From Proteobacteria bacterium UBA1847 (GTDB lineage Bacteria > Pseudomonadota > Gammaproteobacteria > Steroidobacterales > Woeseiaceae), in the NCBI GenBank assembly GCA_002338605.1, contig DDIP01000085.1:409-7329 (forward strand): 6,921 nt of DNA, given 5' to 3'. The first letter of the stretch is position 1, and each line of letters starts with the position of its first letter. Shown one piece after another: positions 6,832 to 6,921 of this stretch. The position numbers were made by a program, and so were the translations under genes. The notes beneath the pieces were generated by a model. That model saw only the letters and a program-made list of their open reading frames with translations. It was not told the DNA's origin and did no database searches.

Positions 6832-6885
6832 TTCCGGTGGCAGTCACCCTAACTCTGCAGTGAATTGTGGTGACTGCCACCGGAA
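6832..6885. repeat. Perfect 17-bp inverted repeat with 20-nt loop (REP/BIME-like)
   Basis: TTCCGGTGGCAGTCACC at 6832-6848 is matched exactly by its reverse complement at 6869-6885, with a 20-nt loop between. It starts 10 nt after the lipoprotein stop codon. The loop holds the palindrome CTGCAG (6855-6860). The stem could stop transcription, but no T-run follows, so it is not a standard intrinsic terminator. From memory, hairpins with related GGTGACTG cores flank REP-associated tyrosine transposase genes in proteobacteria; this is not checked here. Confidence 0.9.
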
Positions 6886-6889
6886 CTTG

Positions 6890-6920
6890 TGCAGGGCAAT
6901 TATGGTGACTGCCACCTTAA
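6890..6920 (+). repeat. Third copy of the GGTGACTGCCACC repeat unit
   Basis: The core GGTGACTGCCACC at 6904-6916 repeats that of 6869-6881 in the same orientation, 35 nt on. Both are preceded by TGCAG and an AT-rich spacer (TGCAG at 6856-6860 and 6890-6894). The copy ends in TTAA instead of GGAA. An inverted partner, if any, lies beyond the right edge. The array suggests the start of a repeat cluster or mobile-element flank. Confidence 0.75.
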
Positions 6921-6921
6921 T

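Noticed and set aside
6572..6880. A 102-codon minus-strand frame at the right edge
   Set aside because: It lies antisense to the lipoprotein gene and begins in the repeat stem; no supporting features.
6832..6885. Intrinsic terminator of the lipoprotein gene
   Set aside because: The stem is strong but the loop is long (20 nt) and no T-run follows, and the same core recurs downstream, so a repeat element explains it better.

Overview
The window is about 6.9 kb of moderately GC-rich DNA, most likely from a gammaproteobacterium. This rests on the gene order and on the protein types: a MoxR ATPase, DUF58, DUF4381, two von Willebrand A (VWA) membrane proteins (the second fused to a TPR part) and BatD. 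It was judged by eye, without a database search. No rRNA, tRNA, CRISPR array or complete transposase gene was seen.

Layout. Positions 1-6101 hold one tightly packed minus-strand operon, read from right to left: MoxR AAA+ ATPase (6101-5133), DUF58 protein (5133-4168), DUF4381 membrane protein (4165-3674), BatA-type VWA protein (3674-2640), BatB-type VWA protein with TPR and acidic tail (2650-845), and the N-terminal 275 codons of BatD (827-1), which runs off the left edge. Junctions are 1-nt overlaps, an 11-nt overlap, or gaps of 2 and 17 nt, so co-transcription and translational coupling are likely. A plausible sigma70-type promoter lies just upstream of moxR (6132-6160, minus strand).

Divergent from moxR, on the plus strand, is an unrecognised gene (within 6117-6821). 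It encodes a small secreted protein with a convincing lipobox (LGAC) and four further cysteines. Its start codon is unclear. Right after it, at 6831-6920, are three copies of a roughly 30-nt unit carrying the core GGTGACTGCCACC. Two copies form a perfect 17-bp inverted repeat. This looks like a REP/BIME-type cluster or the flank of a small mobile element that continues past the right edge.

How the genes work together. In the MoxR-Bat arrangement a cytoplasmic MoxR ATPase is thought to act as a chaperone-like remodeller with the cytoplasmic DUF58 protein. BatA, BatB and BatD form an inner-membrane and periplasmic assembly with VWA (metal-dependent adhesion) domains, a TPR and a BatD ectodomain. 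DUF4381 adds a single-span protein with a cytoplasmic domain. These operons have been linked to aerotolerance and envelope stress, but the molecular job is poorly defined. The operon looks intact in the part visible here. The least explained parts are the divergent lipoprotein, the repeat cluster, and a signal-peptide-like segment embedded at the BatB/TPR fusion joint.
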